A stretch of DNA of 15,213 nt from Akkermansia sp. (GCA_017555465.1 JAFZGH010000016.1:1-15213); one strand, 5' to 3'; shown: positions 6,583 to 14,128, counted from the stretch's first letter. Made by a program: numbers and translations. The notes: generated by a model not told the origin, from the letters alone.

Positions 6583-7074
6583 ATGGCAAGACGTAAACAA
6601 CGTGCTGCAGAGCCAGAGGAAGAGCCGCAGATGAACATGTCGTCCATGATGGACGCCTGCTTCCTGCTTCTTATTTACTTCATTGTGGCAACCTCGCTGG
6701 TGAGTGAGAAACGCCTGAGTGTTTCCCTTCCTGGTTCTTCCACCGGCTCTGGTACGCCTCCTCCCCTGGAGCCCGGCCGAGTCAAGGTGGAAGCCTCCGG
6801 TGCTATCTATTGGAATGGCGATATGGCCATGGGCGGTGCCATTAATCCCGGCCTCGACCCCCGCTCTCCGGAATACCGCCAGGAGCGTGAGCTGAACGAG
6901 CTGGTGGAAGCACTTAAGAACCTGGCAGAAGCTGCCAAGGCTGCAGATACAAACCCCATCGTCATGGTGGAAGGTGCCCCGGCAACGCCGCACCAGCGCA
7001 TCGTGGATGTGATGGCCGCACTCTCTGAGGCGGGTATCTCCACTGTGGGCCTGAACACCTCCGCCCAGGAATAA
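6583..7074 (+). CDS. exbD: ExbD/TolR-type biopolymer transport protein, second copy
   Basis: 163 residues. An acidic cytoplasmic start is followed by one helix at about 23-41 with the conserved Asp24 in MSSMMDACFLL, the same eleven residues as the first copy. The rest is quite different, with a Gly/Pro/Ser-rich linker (about 51-63) leading into the periplasmic domain. The typical C-terminal end is present: VMVEGAPATPHQRIVDVM followed by ALSEAGISTVGLNT. It has no periplasmic Cys. Two diverged ExbD proteins beside one ExbB suggest a mixed dimer, or alternative motors that pair with different partners. A weak AAGAAAG lies too far upstream to be a good ribosome site. A terminator-like hairpin follows at 7095-7136. 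Confidence 0.9.
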   Translation: MARRKQRAAEPEEEPQMNMSSMMDACFLLLIYFIVATSLVSEKRLSVSLPGSSTGSGTPPPLEPGRVKVEASGAIYWNGDMAMGGAINPGLDPRSPEYRQERELNELVEALKNLAEAAKAADTNPIVMVEGAPATPHQRIVDVMAALSEAGISTVGLNTSAQE

Positions 7075-7094
7075 TCCTGAAATCGGGCACAGGA

Positions 7095-7136
7095 GGGGAG
7101 CGTGTCGGAAACAGAATCCGCGTGCTCCCCTTCTTT
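7095..7136 (+). terminator. Terminator-like hairpin between exbD and the TPR gene
   Basis: GGGGAGC (7095-7101) pairs with GCTCCCC (7124-7130). The stem continues inward through two G-U pairs and one G-C, then CGGA with TCCG around a seven-base loop. Only a broken T stretch (TTCTTT, 7131-7136) follows. It may be a partial terminator that lowers expression of the last two genes, or an attenuator. I see no convincing new promoter in the 40 bases between it and the TPR gene. Confidence 0.55.
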
Positions 7137-7175
7137 GTCCCTGAACTGAATCATTTTTAACTCAATAGAACCTTT

Positions 7176-10100
7176 ATGAATAATTACACAACAGCATTAT
7201 CTGTGATGACCGCCCTGGCATTGAGCATGCCGATGGTGTGTCAGGCGCAGGATCCGCTGTCTTCCTTGAACAAGGTGAAGGCCTTGACCAAGCAGGGTAA
7301 GACTGAGGATGCCGTGAAGCTTTGCGACGCGGTGATTAAGCGATACAGCGGCAAAGGTGCCACTTCTCAGCAGTTCGGTTATGTGCTGCCGTTCTATGCC
7401 TGGGAAAAAGGTGTGACCTATTTCAAAGCCGGCATGTATGAGGAAGCATACAATGCTTTCAAGGCATTCATGGATGAGCCCAAATGGAAGGAACCTTCCC
7501 GACTGGCTCGCGCCAAGGAAAATGTGCCTGGTCAGCCGGAGGCATACGAGCCTTACTTTACCTATGCTCTGTTCCAGATGGGTAACTGCCGATACAAGCA
7601 GGGTGTGGGGGAATCCGGCAAGGATAATGGCGATAAGAGCAAGTTTGATGATGCCATTGCCTGCTTTGAAAAGTACCTCAAGCTGATACAGGGCGGTAAG
7701 GTGAGCGCTACGGAAAAGAAGCTCAAGATGGACGGCCAGATTTGTTTCATTCTGGTGCAGTCCTACATCCTTAAGGAGAAGCCCGACTTCAAGAAAGCTG
7801 CCGAGTACCTGGAAATGAGCCGTAAGGTGAAGGGCCGCGTACCGGACGAAATGGCCATGGAGGGGCTTAATACCATCGTAAATGTGGCTATTTCCAACCC
7901 GGATAATGTGGGCTGGGTGTATAAGTTGATTGAATCCAGTCCGGCCAGCTATAATCTGGACCCCGCTCGTTCTGCTCGCAACGCAAACAAGTTCTACAAC
8001 CTGGGCCAGCGTGCCTATAAGGTCATGGATACTGCCCTGCGCGAAGGCAATGACCAGCAGGCGGCTGATGCGGCTCGCACGGCTAATACACTCTTCGGTC
8101 TGGTGACGGATATGCCTGCAGCCCGTACGGCTCTGGCGGCTCAGGTCAAGGGCCTGGGTTCCTATAAGAAGCCGGTTACGGACAAGGGAACAGGTGTCAG
8201 CATGTCTGCCGATAGCGTTCGCAAGCTGCTGGAAAATTACAAGAAACTGGATGAACAGGGCGCATTGTTCGATGGTTTCTCTGTGCTGTCCTCGGCCACA
8301 ATCGCTAAGGATATGGGGTCGAATCGTCTGGCTAAGGGTGGTTACCAGTTGCTGTATGACCGCTTTGGCCGCCTGGCCCGTCCGGGGAAGGGCGAGGGCG
8401 CTCAGCCCGCGCCTCTGCGTGATATGGTCATCATGCAGCTTGGTGCGCTTTGCCGTCTGACTGGCGATGACGATGCCGGCTTGAAGTATGAGAAGATGCT
8501 GGAAGGCAAGGATATGGGTGACCAGACCAAGGTGCTTGTGTTCCAGAAGATGAGCCGCGCCGTGAGCGACAAGGATTGGCAGAATGTGATTCCCGCTGCT
8601 GAAGAGGTGATAGAACACTACAAGAATGACAAGACCAACAAGCTCTACCTTACGGCTCGCTACATGATTGTGGCTTCCCACTATCAGCTGGGTGCTTATG
8701 AAGAGGTCATCAAGACTGCTGATGAGCTTCTGGCCAGTGGTGAAATGGTGGCTGCTGAGGGTAAGGATTGCCTGAAGCCCGACCAGGCTGCCAACTACGA
8801 TAACTACACCTACTTCTTCCTGATGGATGCCTGCGCCCGACTGGCTGGTAAAGACCCGGCCATGCGAGACAAAGCCATTCAGACATTCGAGCAGTATGCA
8901 GCCAAGTACACAACCACGGATCTGAAGATGGCTCCGCTGGCTGACAAGATGTACTACGGTGCCGTTGATCAGCACCTGAAGCGCAGTGAGTCTGCTGCAG
9001 ATGATAAGAGTGCAGAGGAGGACAAGAAGATGGTCATCAAGTACTGCGACCATATCTGCCAGTCCTGGCCTGAAAGCGATTTGTATCCCACTGCCGAGCT
9101 GCTGGCTGCTGGTGTGCTGCTGAATCAGACTGATGATGCGGAGAAGGCCGCGGCCCTGCCGCGCCTGCAGCGCGCTGCGGAAGCAGGCGTGAAGCTGAAC
9201 ACCAAGAGCGGACGCGCTACGGCGGCCAATGCCTACTTCTGGCTGGCTTCCTATTCCGCGGAATATCCGAACGAGGGTGAGTCGGAAGAGGCTGCCAAGG
9301 CACGCTGCCGTGAGTATGCTGAGCTCTTCTGGAAGGATGGCGATGCTGAGGGTGATCCCTTTGCTCTGCCCATGGCTTCTCTGTACCTGGATATGGTGAA
9401 GGATAAGGATGACTTCGAGGCCGTGGTGAAGCGCGTGCAGTCGACGATTGCCCGTGAAGCCAATTACATGTTCCAGAACAATAAGTCTGACCCCGAACTG
9501 GAAAAGACCATCAATACTTATGTGGATGCTTATGTGAACGGCAACAAGAACTACCTGGGCAAGACCCTCAGCCTGGAAGAAAAGACGGCTCACTTCACCA
9601 GCTTCCCCGGTATTGACCCGGCAGATAAGTATACCCAGGCTATCTTCCGCATGGCGCAGATCAACTCCATGAACCAGGAGCTTGTTGCGCTGAAGGCTGA
9701 TAAGGCTGCCAAGGAGAAGATGGAAGAGCAGATTCAGGCGGTGTTCCGCGATATGACCAACACCTTCAAGCCTGCTGACCTGACCAATTACATCAATGTT
9801 CAGGTGGGTGACTACCTCGTGACGTATGTTTCCAAGTTCCCTGATCCCTCTTCCCGCACGGAAGAGCTCGACCAGGCTGTGGCATACTACGATGCTGTTA
9901 TTGAGCGTAACCGCGACTTCGTGGCAGACGCCGAGCTGGGTAAGGCAAATGCTCTGGCGTTCTCCAAGGATGCCGCAAAGCAGGCTAAGTCTGCTGAACT
10001 GTACACCAAGGTTGCCGGTAACCCGGATCCGAATGTTGGTGGTCCGGCTCTGGTGGGCCTGACCAAGCTGCACCTGCGCACGGGTAATGCTACCGCTGCA

Positions 10101-10565
10101 GTGGAGACGGCAAACAAGTACCTGCAGAATCGTCAGAACCAGCGTGATCGCCTGGATATGATGCTGATGCAGGGTGAGGCATACACGAAGGCCAATGACT
10201 CGAAGAATGCACTGCTTGCCTACATGAACCTGTTCAACCAGTATAAGGGCAAGGTGCAGTATTCTGCCAAGGCCTGTCTGGCAATCATGGAAATCTTCTG
10301 GAAGCGTAATACTCCGATGAAGGGTGACCGCCTGCAGAAGGGATTCCAGAACTCCGACCGCTGGACTGCCTGGAATACGGGCCAGCTCTACGTGAACCTT
10401 ATCCGCCGCAGTGGCGTGGAAGCCAAGCTTACTCCGGAAGAAAAGGACGAATTCAACAAGGTGCTCAGCGCTGTGCATAACTATGGTACTGACCCTGCCG
10501 TGATGAAGGAAGATAAGGCTAATAAGGAATTCCAGCGTAATCTCCAGAGTAGTAAGAAGAAGTAA
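7176..10565 (+). CDS. Very large secreted TPR-repeat protein of the ExbB/ExbD operon
   Basis: 1129 residues. A signal peptide (about 1-24, ending VCQA before QDP) predicts Sec export; Val before Cys22 argues against a lipobox. The mature protein is almost entirely helical with repeated TPR-like pairs. Examples are LTKQGKTEDAVKLCDAVIKR near 37, FKAGMYEEAYNAFKAFM near 82, SHYQLGAYEEVIKTADELL near 501, a DQAVAYYDAVIE segment near 898, and LHLRTGNATAAVETANKYL near 963. The last residues are basic (SSKKK). No enzyme motif is visible. TPR solenoids bind proteins. Beside ExbB/ExbD the role could resemble the periplasmic TPR partner of Tol systems (CpoB), though it is about four times larger, or it could hold an outer-membrane uptake complex. 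It contains no TTA, CTA or TCA codon from codon 9 to near its end, suggesting high expression. The next gene follows after 23 bp. Confidence 0.85.
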   Translation: MNNYTTALSVMTALALSMPMVCQAQDPLSSLNKVKALTKQGKTEDAVKLCDAVIKRYSGKGATSQQFGYVLPFYAWEKGVTYFKAGMYEEAYNAFKAFMDEPKWKEPSRLARAKENVPGQPEAYEPYFTYALFQMGNCRYKQGVGESGKDNGDKSKFDDAIACFEKYLKLIQGGKVSATEKKLKMDGQICFILVQSYILKEKPDFKKAAEYLEMSRKVKGRVPDEMAMEGLNTIVNVAISNPDNVGWVYKLIESSPASYNLDPARSARNANKFYNLGQRAYKVMDTALREGNDQQAADAARTANTLFGLVTDMPAARTALAAQVKGLGSYKKPVTDKGTGVSMSADSVRKLLENYKKLDEQGALFDGFSVLSSATIAKDMGSNRLAKGGYQLLYDRFGRLARPGKGEGAQPAPLRDMVIMQLGALCRLTGDDDAGLKYEKMLEGKDMGDQTKVLVFQKMSRAVSDKDWQNVIPAAEEVIEHYKNDKTNKLYLTARYMIVASHYQLGAYEEVIKTADELLASGEMVAAEGKDCLKPDQAANYDNYTYFFLMDACARLAGKDPAMRDKAIQTFEQYAAKYTTTDLKMAPLADKMYYGAVDQHLKRSESAADDKSAEEDKKMVIKYCDHICQSWPESDLYPTAELLAAGVLLNQTDDAEKAAALPRLQRAAEAGVKLNTKSGRATAANAYFWLASYSAEYPNEGESEEAAKARCREYAELFWKDGDAEGDPFALPMASLYLDMVKDKDDFEAVVKRVQSTIAREANYMFQNNKSDPELEKTINTYVDAYVNGNKNYLGKTLSLEEKTAHFTSFPGIDPADKYTQAIFRMAQINSMNQELVALKADKAAKEKMEEQIQAVFRDMTNTFKPADLTNYINVQVGDYLVTYVSKFPDPSSRTEELDQAVAYYDAVIERNRDFVADAELGKANALAFSKDAAKQAKSAELYTKVAGNPDPNVGGPALVGLTKLHLRTGNATAAVETANKYLQNRQNQRDRLDMMLMQGEAYTKANDSKNALLAYMNLFNQYKGKVQYSAKACLAIMEIFWKRNTPMKGDRLQKGFQNSDRWTAWNTGQLYVNLIRRSGVEAKLTPEEKDEFNKVLSAVHNYGTDPAVMKEDKANKEFQRNLQSSKKK

Positions 10566-10588
10566 CCATTAACCCCTGTTTCCGAAAT

Positions 10589-11584
10589 ATGAAATCATTG
10601 AAATATATGGGATTTGCTCTGGTGGCGGCCTCCTGCATGCAGTTTGCCGCTGCTCAGCAGCCTGTCAAGTTGAGCGCTTATGTACAGCTGCCCGGTGGCA
10701 AGCCTGCATTGCTTGAATTGGAACGCGGTGATGGTGAAGGTTCTTTCTTCTACATGCAGAAAGGTACGGACCAGCTCATGCAGTCCAAGGCGGCTACCTG
10801 CAAGATGTTCTACATCCAGACTCCTGCAGATATGGCTAATGCCCAGCGTGATTACTACGGTGGTGATTATGCCGATGCCCGCAAGCAGTTTGCTTCTATC
10901 AAGAAGAAGTATGCAGCTTTTGCCGGTCTGCCGGGGTCTCCCTGCACGATGGCTGCGCTCTATGAACTGACCTGCGCCGTGCGCATGCTTGATGTTGCCG
11001 CCGTCAAAGAGCTTGCAGCTGCACTTCCTGGTGCATCGTCGCTGACGGGGGCAGATGCTGCTCGCGTGGATGCGGCCAAGGTTGTGGGCCTCATTGATGA
11101 TAAGCCTGAATCCTTTGCTGCTATCAAGACGGCAGTGGAAGATGTGCTCAAAAAGCACAACCGTAATCTTGACAGCGAAAGTAATGGCTGGCTGCGCTAT
11201 GCGCTTGCACGCGGGGCGGCTGCCCAGGTGCCGGCCGGGGCTGCCATTGCTGAGGATAAGGTGAAAGCCGCAAGCGCTGCTGTGGATTTCTACTGCCAGG
11301 CGGTGATGGCGATGCATGGTTCACAGAAGGTGCTGCCCATGGATGCACTCAATCGTTCCATTGCACTGCTCTGGGCTATGCCTGGTGTGCAGGATTACGC
11401 TGCAAAAGTGAGCACCCCCGTCGATAAGTCCGGGTGGAACGCAGCTCCCGCAGATTTCCGCGATGCTGTGGCCATGGCTCATTATCTGAAGACAATATAC
11501 CCCAGCGAGACGCCTAATGAACTTGCTGATAAGCTCGACGCCTATTACTTCAATACGTTGAAGGGTGTCAAGAAGGGTGAGTAA
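10589..11584 (+). CDS. Secreted hypothetical protein, last gene of the ExbB/ExbD operon
   Basis: 331 residues. The start MKSLKYMGFALVAASC leads to FAAAQQ, so a signal peptide cleaved near residue 22 is likely. Cys16 after VAAS is an imperfect lipobox, so a lipoprotein cannot be excluded. Residues 25-65 look like a small beta segment. From about 85 on (RDYYGGDYADARKQFASIKK) the protein becomes helical with TPR-like pairs, echoing the large neighbour. No family is recognised. The 23-bp gap to the TPR gene and the strong terminator just downstream make it the final gene of the operon, and its similar design suggests it works with the TPR protein in the periplasm. No Shine-Dalgarno sequence is visible before the ATG. 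Confidence 0.75.
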   Translation: MKSLKYMGFALVAASCMQFAAAQQPVKLSAYVQLPGGKPALLELERGDGEGSFFYMQKGTDQLMQSKAATCKMFYIQTPADMANAQRDYYGGDYADARKQFASIKKKYAAFAGLPGSPCTMAALYELTCAVRMLDVAAVKELAAALPGASSLTGADAARVDAAKVVGLIDDKPESFAAIKTAVEDVLKKHNRNLDSESNGWLRYALARGAAAQVPAGAAIAEDKVKAASAAVDFYCQAVMAMHGSQKVLPMDALNRSIALLWAMPGVQDYAAKVSTPVDKSGWNAAPADFRDAVAMAHYLKTIYPSETPNELADKLDAYYFNTLKGVKKGE

Positions 11585-11601
11585 TCAATCATTGTTCTCT
11601 C

Positions 11602-11638
11602 GAATCCGCGGAGCAGATGCTCCGCGGATTCCTTTTTT
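11602..11638 (+). terminator. Strong intrinsic terminator ending the ExbB/ExbD operon
   Basis: GAATCCGCGGAGC (11602-11614) and GCTCCGCGGATTC (11619-11631) form a perfect 13-bp stem with a four-base loop, followed after one C by TTTTTT (11633-11638). It is the strongest terminator in the window. Confidence 0.95.
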
Positions 11639-11664
11639 CTTTCGAAACCTATAGAAATACAGCT

Positions 11665-12144
11665 ATGGTAGATATGTTAGTACGCCTGTATGCGTTGCCG
11701 GAGGGTGCACCTCTGCGCCGCGCGCAGGAAGAGCAGGGGGTTATTGTGCGCTCCTGCCGTCCTTACGAAATGCATGCTGTGCAGGAGTGGATTGGCCGCA
11801 CGTTCAGTACTCGCTGGGTGAGCGAGTTTACCGTTGCCATGGCGCACCAGCCTGCAGGCTGCATTATTGCTACGCGTGACCGCGAAGTGGTGGGGTTTGC
11901 CTGTTTTGACGCGACGGCTCGAGGATTTATCGGCCCCATGGGGGTGGATCCAGGACTTCGCCTGGGTGGTGTTGGCAAGGCGTTGTTGGTGACAGCGCTG
12001 GAGCAGATGAAGGCGCTGGGGTATGCCTACGCGATTATCGGGGGAACCGGTCCGCAGGAATTTTATGCCCGGACGGTAGGGGCCACAGTGATCGAGGGCT
12101 CAGATCCCGGTGTGTATGCTGACATATTGCCGGAACCTTGCTGA
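11665..12144 (+). CDS. GNAT-family N-acetyltransferase
   Basis: 159 residues from ATG at 11665. A longer frame begins at 11617, but that ATG lies in the loop and 3' stem of the terminator at 11602-11638 and would add 16 residues not seen in the fold, so I reject it; Met at 11674 is a second option. Central strands (IIATRDREVVGFACFD, about 67-82) lead into motif A with GPMGVDPGLRLGGVGKALL (about 90-108). Arg99-Leu-Gly-Gly-Val-Gly104 is the acetyl-CoA pyrophosphate loop (R/Q-x-x-G-x-G/A). A YAYAIIGGTGPQEFYARTVGA stretch (120-140) gives strand 5 and the helix with the usual F-Y. The acceptor substrate cannot be told. It stands alone between a terminator and the promoter of the next gene; its own promoter is not evident, so some read-through may supply it. 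Confidence 0.85.
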   Translation: MVDMLVRLYALPEGAPLRRAQEEQGVIVRSCRPYEMHAVQEWIGRTFSTRWVSEFTVAMAHQPAGCIIATRDREVVGFACFDATARGFIGPMGVDPGLRLGGVGKALLVTALEQMKALGYAYAIIGGTGPQEFYARTVGATVIEGSDPGVYADILPEPC

Positions 12145-12222
12145 TTTTATGTTTGTTGTATGGCAGGTACAGCGAAATAATGAAAAATCCTCTTGTTTTT
12201 TTCTTAATCATGATTCTTTACC

Positions 12223-12251
12223 TTGACACGCGCCATAAATCCTGCTAATTT
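12223..12251 (+). promoter_or_regulatory. Predicted promoter of the acidic-repeat lipoprotein
   Basis: A consensus TTGACA (12223-12228), 17 bp, then TAATTT (12246-12251) preceded by TG plus one base, an extended -10. The leader to ATG 12280 would be about 22 bases. The palindrome AATCATGATT (12206-12215) lies just upstream of the -35 box and could be a regulator site, but is short enough for chance. Confidence 0.6.
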
Positions 12252-12279
12252 GTGGAACGTAGATTATCTTATTCCCTCC

Positions 12280-13218
12280 ATGAAACGTTTTCTCTTCATC
12301 CCCTCTTGCGCTCTGCTGACTTTCGGCATGCTTACCTCCTGCCAGAAAGAAGAAAAAACTGCTCAGCAGCTGGCCGAAGAACTGACTGCTGAACTGCAGA
12401 AGGTAACCGATTATAAGACCGCGGAAGCTGTTGCTCCTCGCGTAGAGGCTCTTAATAAGCGCTTCCAGAATGCCAGCGTGCGTGTATTCAGCGCAGATGC
12501 CAATGCTCTGGCTGGCAGTGAGGTGAATGCATATTCTGAGGCTGTGTGCGGTCTTGTCCGAGAGTTGGGGCGCGTGCAGGCCAGTAAGCCTGTAACCGAG
12601 GCTGCCGGTGGTGTCAATGATGCTGCGCTGGTGCGTGCTGTGGGCGTGGGCGCCGGAGCCCCTGTTACCGCTGCTGCCAAGGAGCAGTTCTCCAAGGGGC
12701 AGCTTTACACCTACAATACTGAATCCGAAAGTAATAATAATCCTCCCGCGTTTGCCGAGTACTATGGCTCTGAGAAGCTGGCCGCCGCTTTGGCTTACGT
12801 GGCTACCACGGCTGATAACGGTGCGTTCAAGTTCGCTAACGAAGAGGATGTGCCTGCTATTCCCGCTGCCGTGGAAGTGGAGGCCGAGGAAATGGAATCT
12901 GTGGATGTTGCACCTGCTGATGAAGAGCCTGCAGCTGACGCGGAACCCGCCGCTGAAGAAGAGCCTGTCGCTGATGAGGAGCCTGCTGCTGACGAAGAAC
13001 CTGTCGCCGAAGAGGAACCTGTGGCTGAAGAAGAGCCTGTCGCTGATGAGGAGCCTGCTGCTGACGAAGAACCTGTCGCCGAAGAGGAACCTGTGGCCGA
13101 AGAAGAGCCCGTAGCTGATGAGGAAGAACCTGCAGATGATGCTGCCGATGAAGAGGTGAGCGATGATGCTGCAGGGGAAGATCTCGGCGGAGACGAGAAC
13201 TTTGACATTGAGCTGTAA
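12280..13218 (+). CDS. Lipoprotein with long acidic Glu-Glu-Pro repeat tail
   Basis: 312 residues from ATG at 12280. A longer frame starts at TTG 12223, but that TTG is the first three bases of a consensus -35 box, and the shorter start places MKRFLFI directly before the signal helix. A lipobox LTSC ends at about Cys21. Residues 22-195 are mixed and mostly helical (AQQLAEELTAELQKV near the start) with no family I recognise. From about 198 to the end the chain is dominated by Glu, Asp, Ala, Pro and Val in six-residue units such as EEPVAD, EEPAAD and EEPVAE; it must be extended and strongly negative. The DNA repeat beneath it (12955-13123) suggests growth by repeat duplication. A cell-envelope location is predicted, and binding of cations or a basic partner is possible. 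A single-gene unit with its own promoter and terminator. Confidence 0.75.
   Translation: MKRFLFIPSCALLTFGMLTSCQKEEKTAQQLAEELTAELQKVTDYKTAEAVAPRVEALNKRFQNASVRVFSADANALAGSEVNAYSEAVCGLVRELGRVQASKPVTEAAGGVNDAALVRAVGVGAGAPVTAAAKEQFSKGQLYTYNTESESNNNPPAFAEYYGSEKLAAALAYVATTADNGAFKFANEEDVPAIPAAVEVEAEEMESVDVAPADEEPAADAEPAAEEEPVADEEPAADEEPVAEEEPVAEEEPVADEEPAADEEPVAEEEPVAEEEPVADEEEPADDAADEEVSDDAAGEDLGGDENFDIEL
12955..13123 (+). repeat. 72-bp tandem repeat inside the acidic lipoprotein gene
   Basis: Copy one is 12955-13026 and copy two 13027-13098; they differ only in the last base (T or C). A partial third copy runs from 13099 to about 13123 with a few changes. Each 72-bp unit encodes 24 residues made of four six-residue units, so there is an inner 18-bp period as well. 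Near-identity at silent positions points to a recent duplication. Confidence 0.92.
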
Positions 13219-13259
13219 AAAAGAATTTCACCTTGATTATCACGTTTTGATGATGCCCG

Positions 13260-13297
13260 CCGCAGTTCTCTGAATAAGGGAGCTGCGGTGTTTGTTT
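13260..13297 (+). terminator. Probable intrinsic terminator between the acidic lipoprotein and truA
   Basis: CCGCAGTTCTC (13260-13270) pairs with GGGAGCTGCGG (13278-13288), 11 bp including two G-U pairs, with a seven-base loop, followed by TGTTTGTTT. It ends only 11 bases before the truA start, so truA either depends on read-through or has a promoter I could not find. Confidence 0.7.
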
Positions 13298-13308
13298 AAG
13301 AGAGAACC

Positions 13309-14073
13309 ATGCCCCGGCTTTTGTTCACTTGCGCGTACGATGGCCAGCCGTATTGCGGCTGGCAGAGCCAGCGCGGTGTCCAATCTGTTCAGGATACCAT
13401 CGAGGCTGCAATTGGGAGGATTCTTAAGGAACCAGTGCGTATTGCGGCTAGTGGGCGCACTGATGCAGGCGTTCATGCGCACGCGCAATGCTTCCACGTG
13501 GATGCACCGGAATCGTGCCGCCTTAGTATGGATAACTGGGTGGCTGCACTCAATGCCCATTTGCCGGCGGATATCCGCATTTCCTGTGTTCAAGAGGTAG
13601 CGCCGCATTTTCATGCCCGGTTTGATGCCGTCGGCAAGGAGTATGAGTATCTGATTTGCCGTGCAGGGGTTCTTTCTCCCTTTTTGCGTGGTCGCGTGTG
13701 GCATGTGCCGCATGGTTTTGATGCAGATGCGTTGGCTGCAGCACTGCAAATCTATGTGGGTACACATGATTTCCGACGTTTTGCGGCTAATCGCGGAAAT
13801 GAACCGGCAGACCCGCCGCTGGATTTTTATCTGCGGACGATTTATCGTGCCGACCTGGAAACTGATGGCGATATGTTGCGGATGCTCTTCCATGGAAACG
13901 GCTTTATGTACCGCATGGTGCGACTCCTGGTGGGAACGGCGCATCAGGTAGCGCGCGGCCGCATGACTGATGAGGAGCTGGCAGCTATGCTGAAAAATCC
14001 CCTGGGGGCGAAAACTCGATATTGTGCTCCTGCGGAGGGTCTGTATCTGAAGCAGGTGTTTTATGCTCGTTGA
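13309..14073 (+). CDS. truA: tRNA pseudouridine(38-40) synthase TruA
   Basis: 254 residues, a normal TruA length (E. coli 270). It converts uridines 38-40 of the anticodon arm of many tRNAs to pseudouridine in the cytoplasm. The N-terminus has the family's YDG-x-x-Y-x-GWQ-x-Q pattern (residues 10-21). Asp52 in SGRTDAGVHAHAQ is the catalytic Asp (E. coli Asp60), and Tyr112 in KEYEYLI matches the conserved active-site Tyr. Later motifs are the THDFRRFA segment at about 152-159 and FHGNGFMYRMVRLLVG at 194-209. AAGAGAG about six bases before the ATG is a fair ribosome site. It ends one base before a bidirectional terminator shared with the convergent Sel1-like gene. The placement right after a terminator hairpin makes its transcription unclear. 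Confidence 0.96.
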   Translation: MPRLLFTCAYDGQPYCGWQSQRGVQSVQDTIEAAIGRILKEPVRIAASGRTDAGVHAHAQCFHVDAPESCRLSMDNWVAALNAHLPADIRISCVQEVAPHFHARFDAVGKEYEYLICRAGVLSPFLRGRVWHVPHGFDADALAAALQIYVGTHDFRRFAANRGNEPADPPLDFYLRTIYRADLETDGDMLRMLFHGNGFMYRMVRLLVGTAHQVARGRMTDEELAAMLKNPLGAKTRYCAPAEGLYLKQVFYAR

Positions 14074-14106
14074 AAAATCCCTGCCCGGGGCAGGGCAGGG
14101 ATTTTT
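14073..14106. terminator. Bidirectional terminator between truA and the Sel1-like gene
   Basis: AAAAATCCCTGCCC (14073-14086) pairs with GGGCAGGGATTTTT (14093-14106): a 14-bp perfect stem with a six-base loop. An A run at one end and a T run at the other let it act in both directions between the convergent genes. Confidence 0.9.
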
Positions 14107-14128
14107 CTTCAGTTACTGAGTGCCTGGG

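Noticed and set aside
7197..10478. A 1093-residue open frame on the minus strand opposite the TPR gene
   Set aside because: It is aligned codon for codon with the sense gene, has no start context and no recognisable domain, and is explained by the absence of TTA, CTA and TCA codons in the sense gene.
10595..11317. Minus-strand frame of 240 codons
   Set aside because: It lies opposite the 331-residue secreted protein, whose signal peptide and operon position make the plus strand the coding one.
12192..12201. T-rich run after the GNAT gene considered as a terminator
   Set aside because: No stable GC-containing hairpin precedes it.
12206..12215. Palindrome AATCATGATT upstream of the acidic lipoprotein promoter
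   Set aside because: It is well placed for an operator, but ten bases in an AT-rich gap is too little to claim a site; it is mentioned with the promoter only.
12955..13123. Tandem repeat considered as a CRISPR array
   Set aside because: The copies are directly adjacent without unique spacers, and they are in frame within a coding gene.
12795..13208. Minus-strand frame rich in Ser-Ser-Ala-Thr-Gly repeats
   Set aside because: It is only the complement of the acidic Glu-Glu-Pro repeats; the sense product has a lipobox, promoter and terminator.
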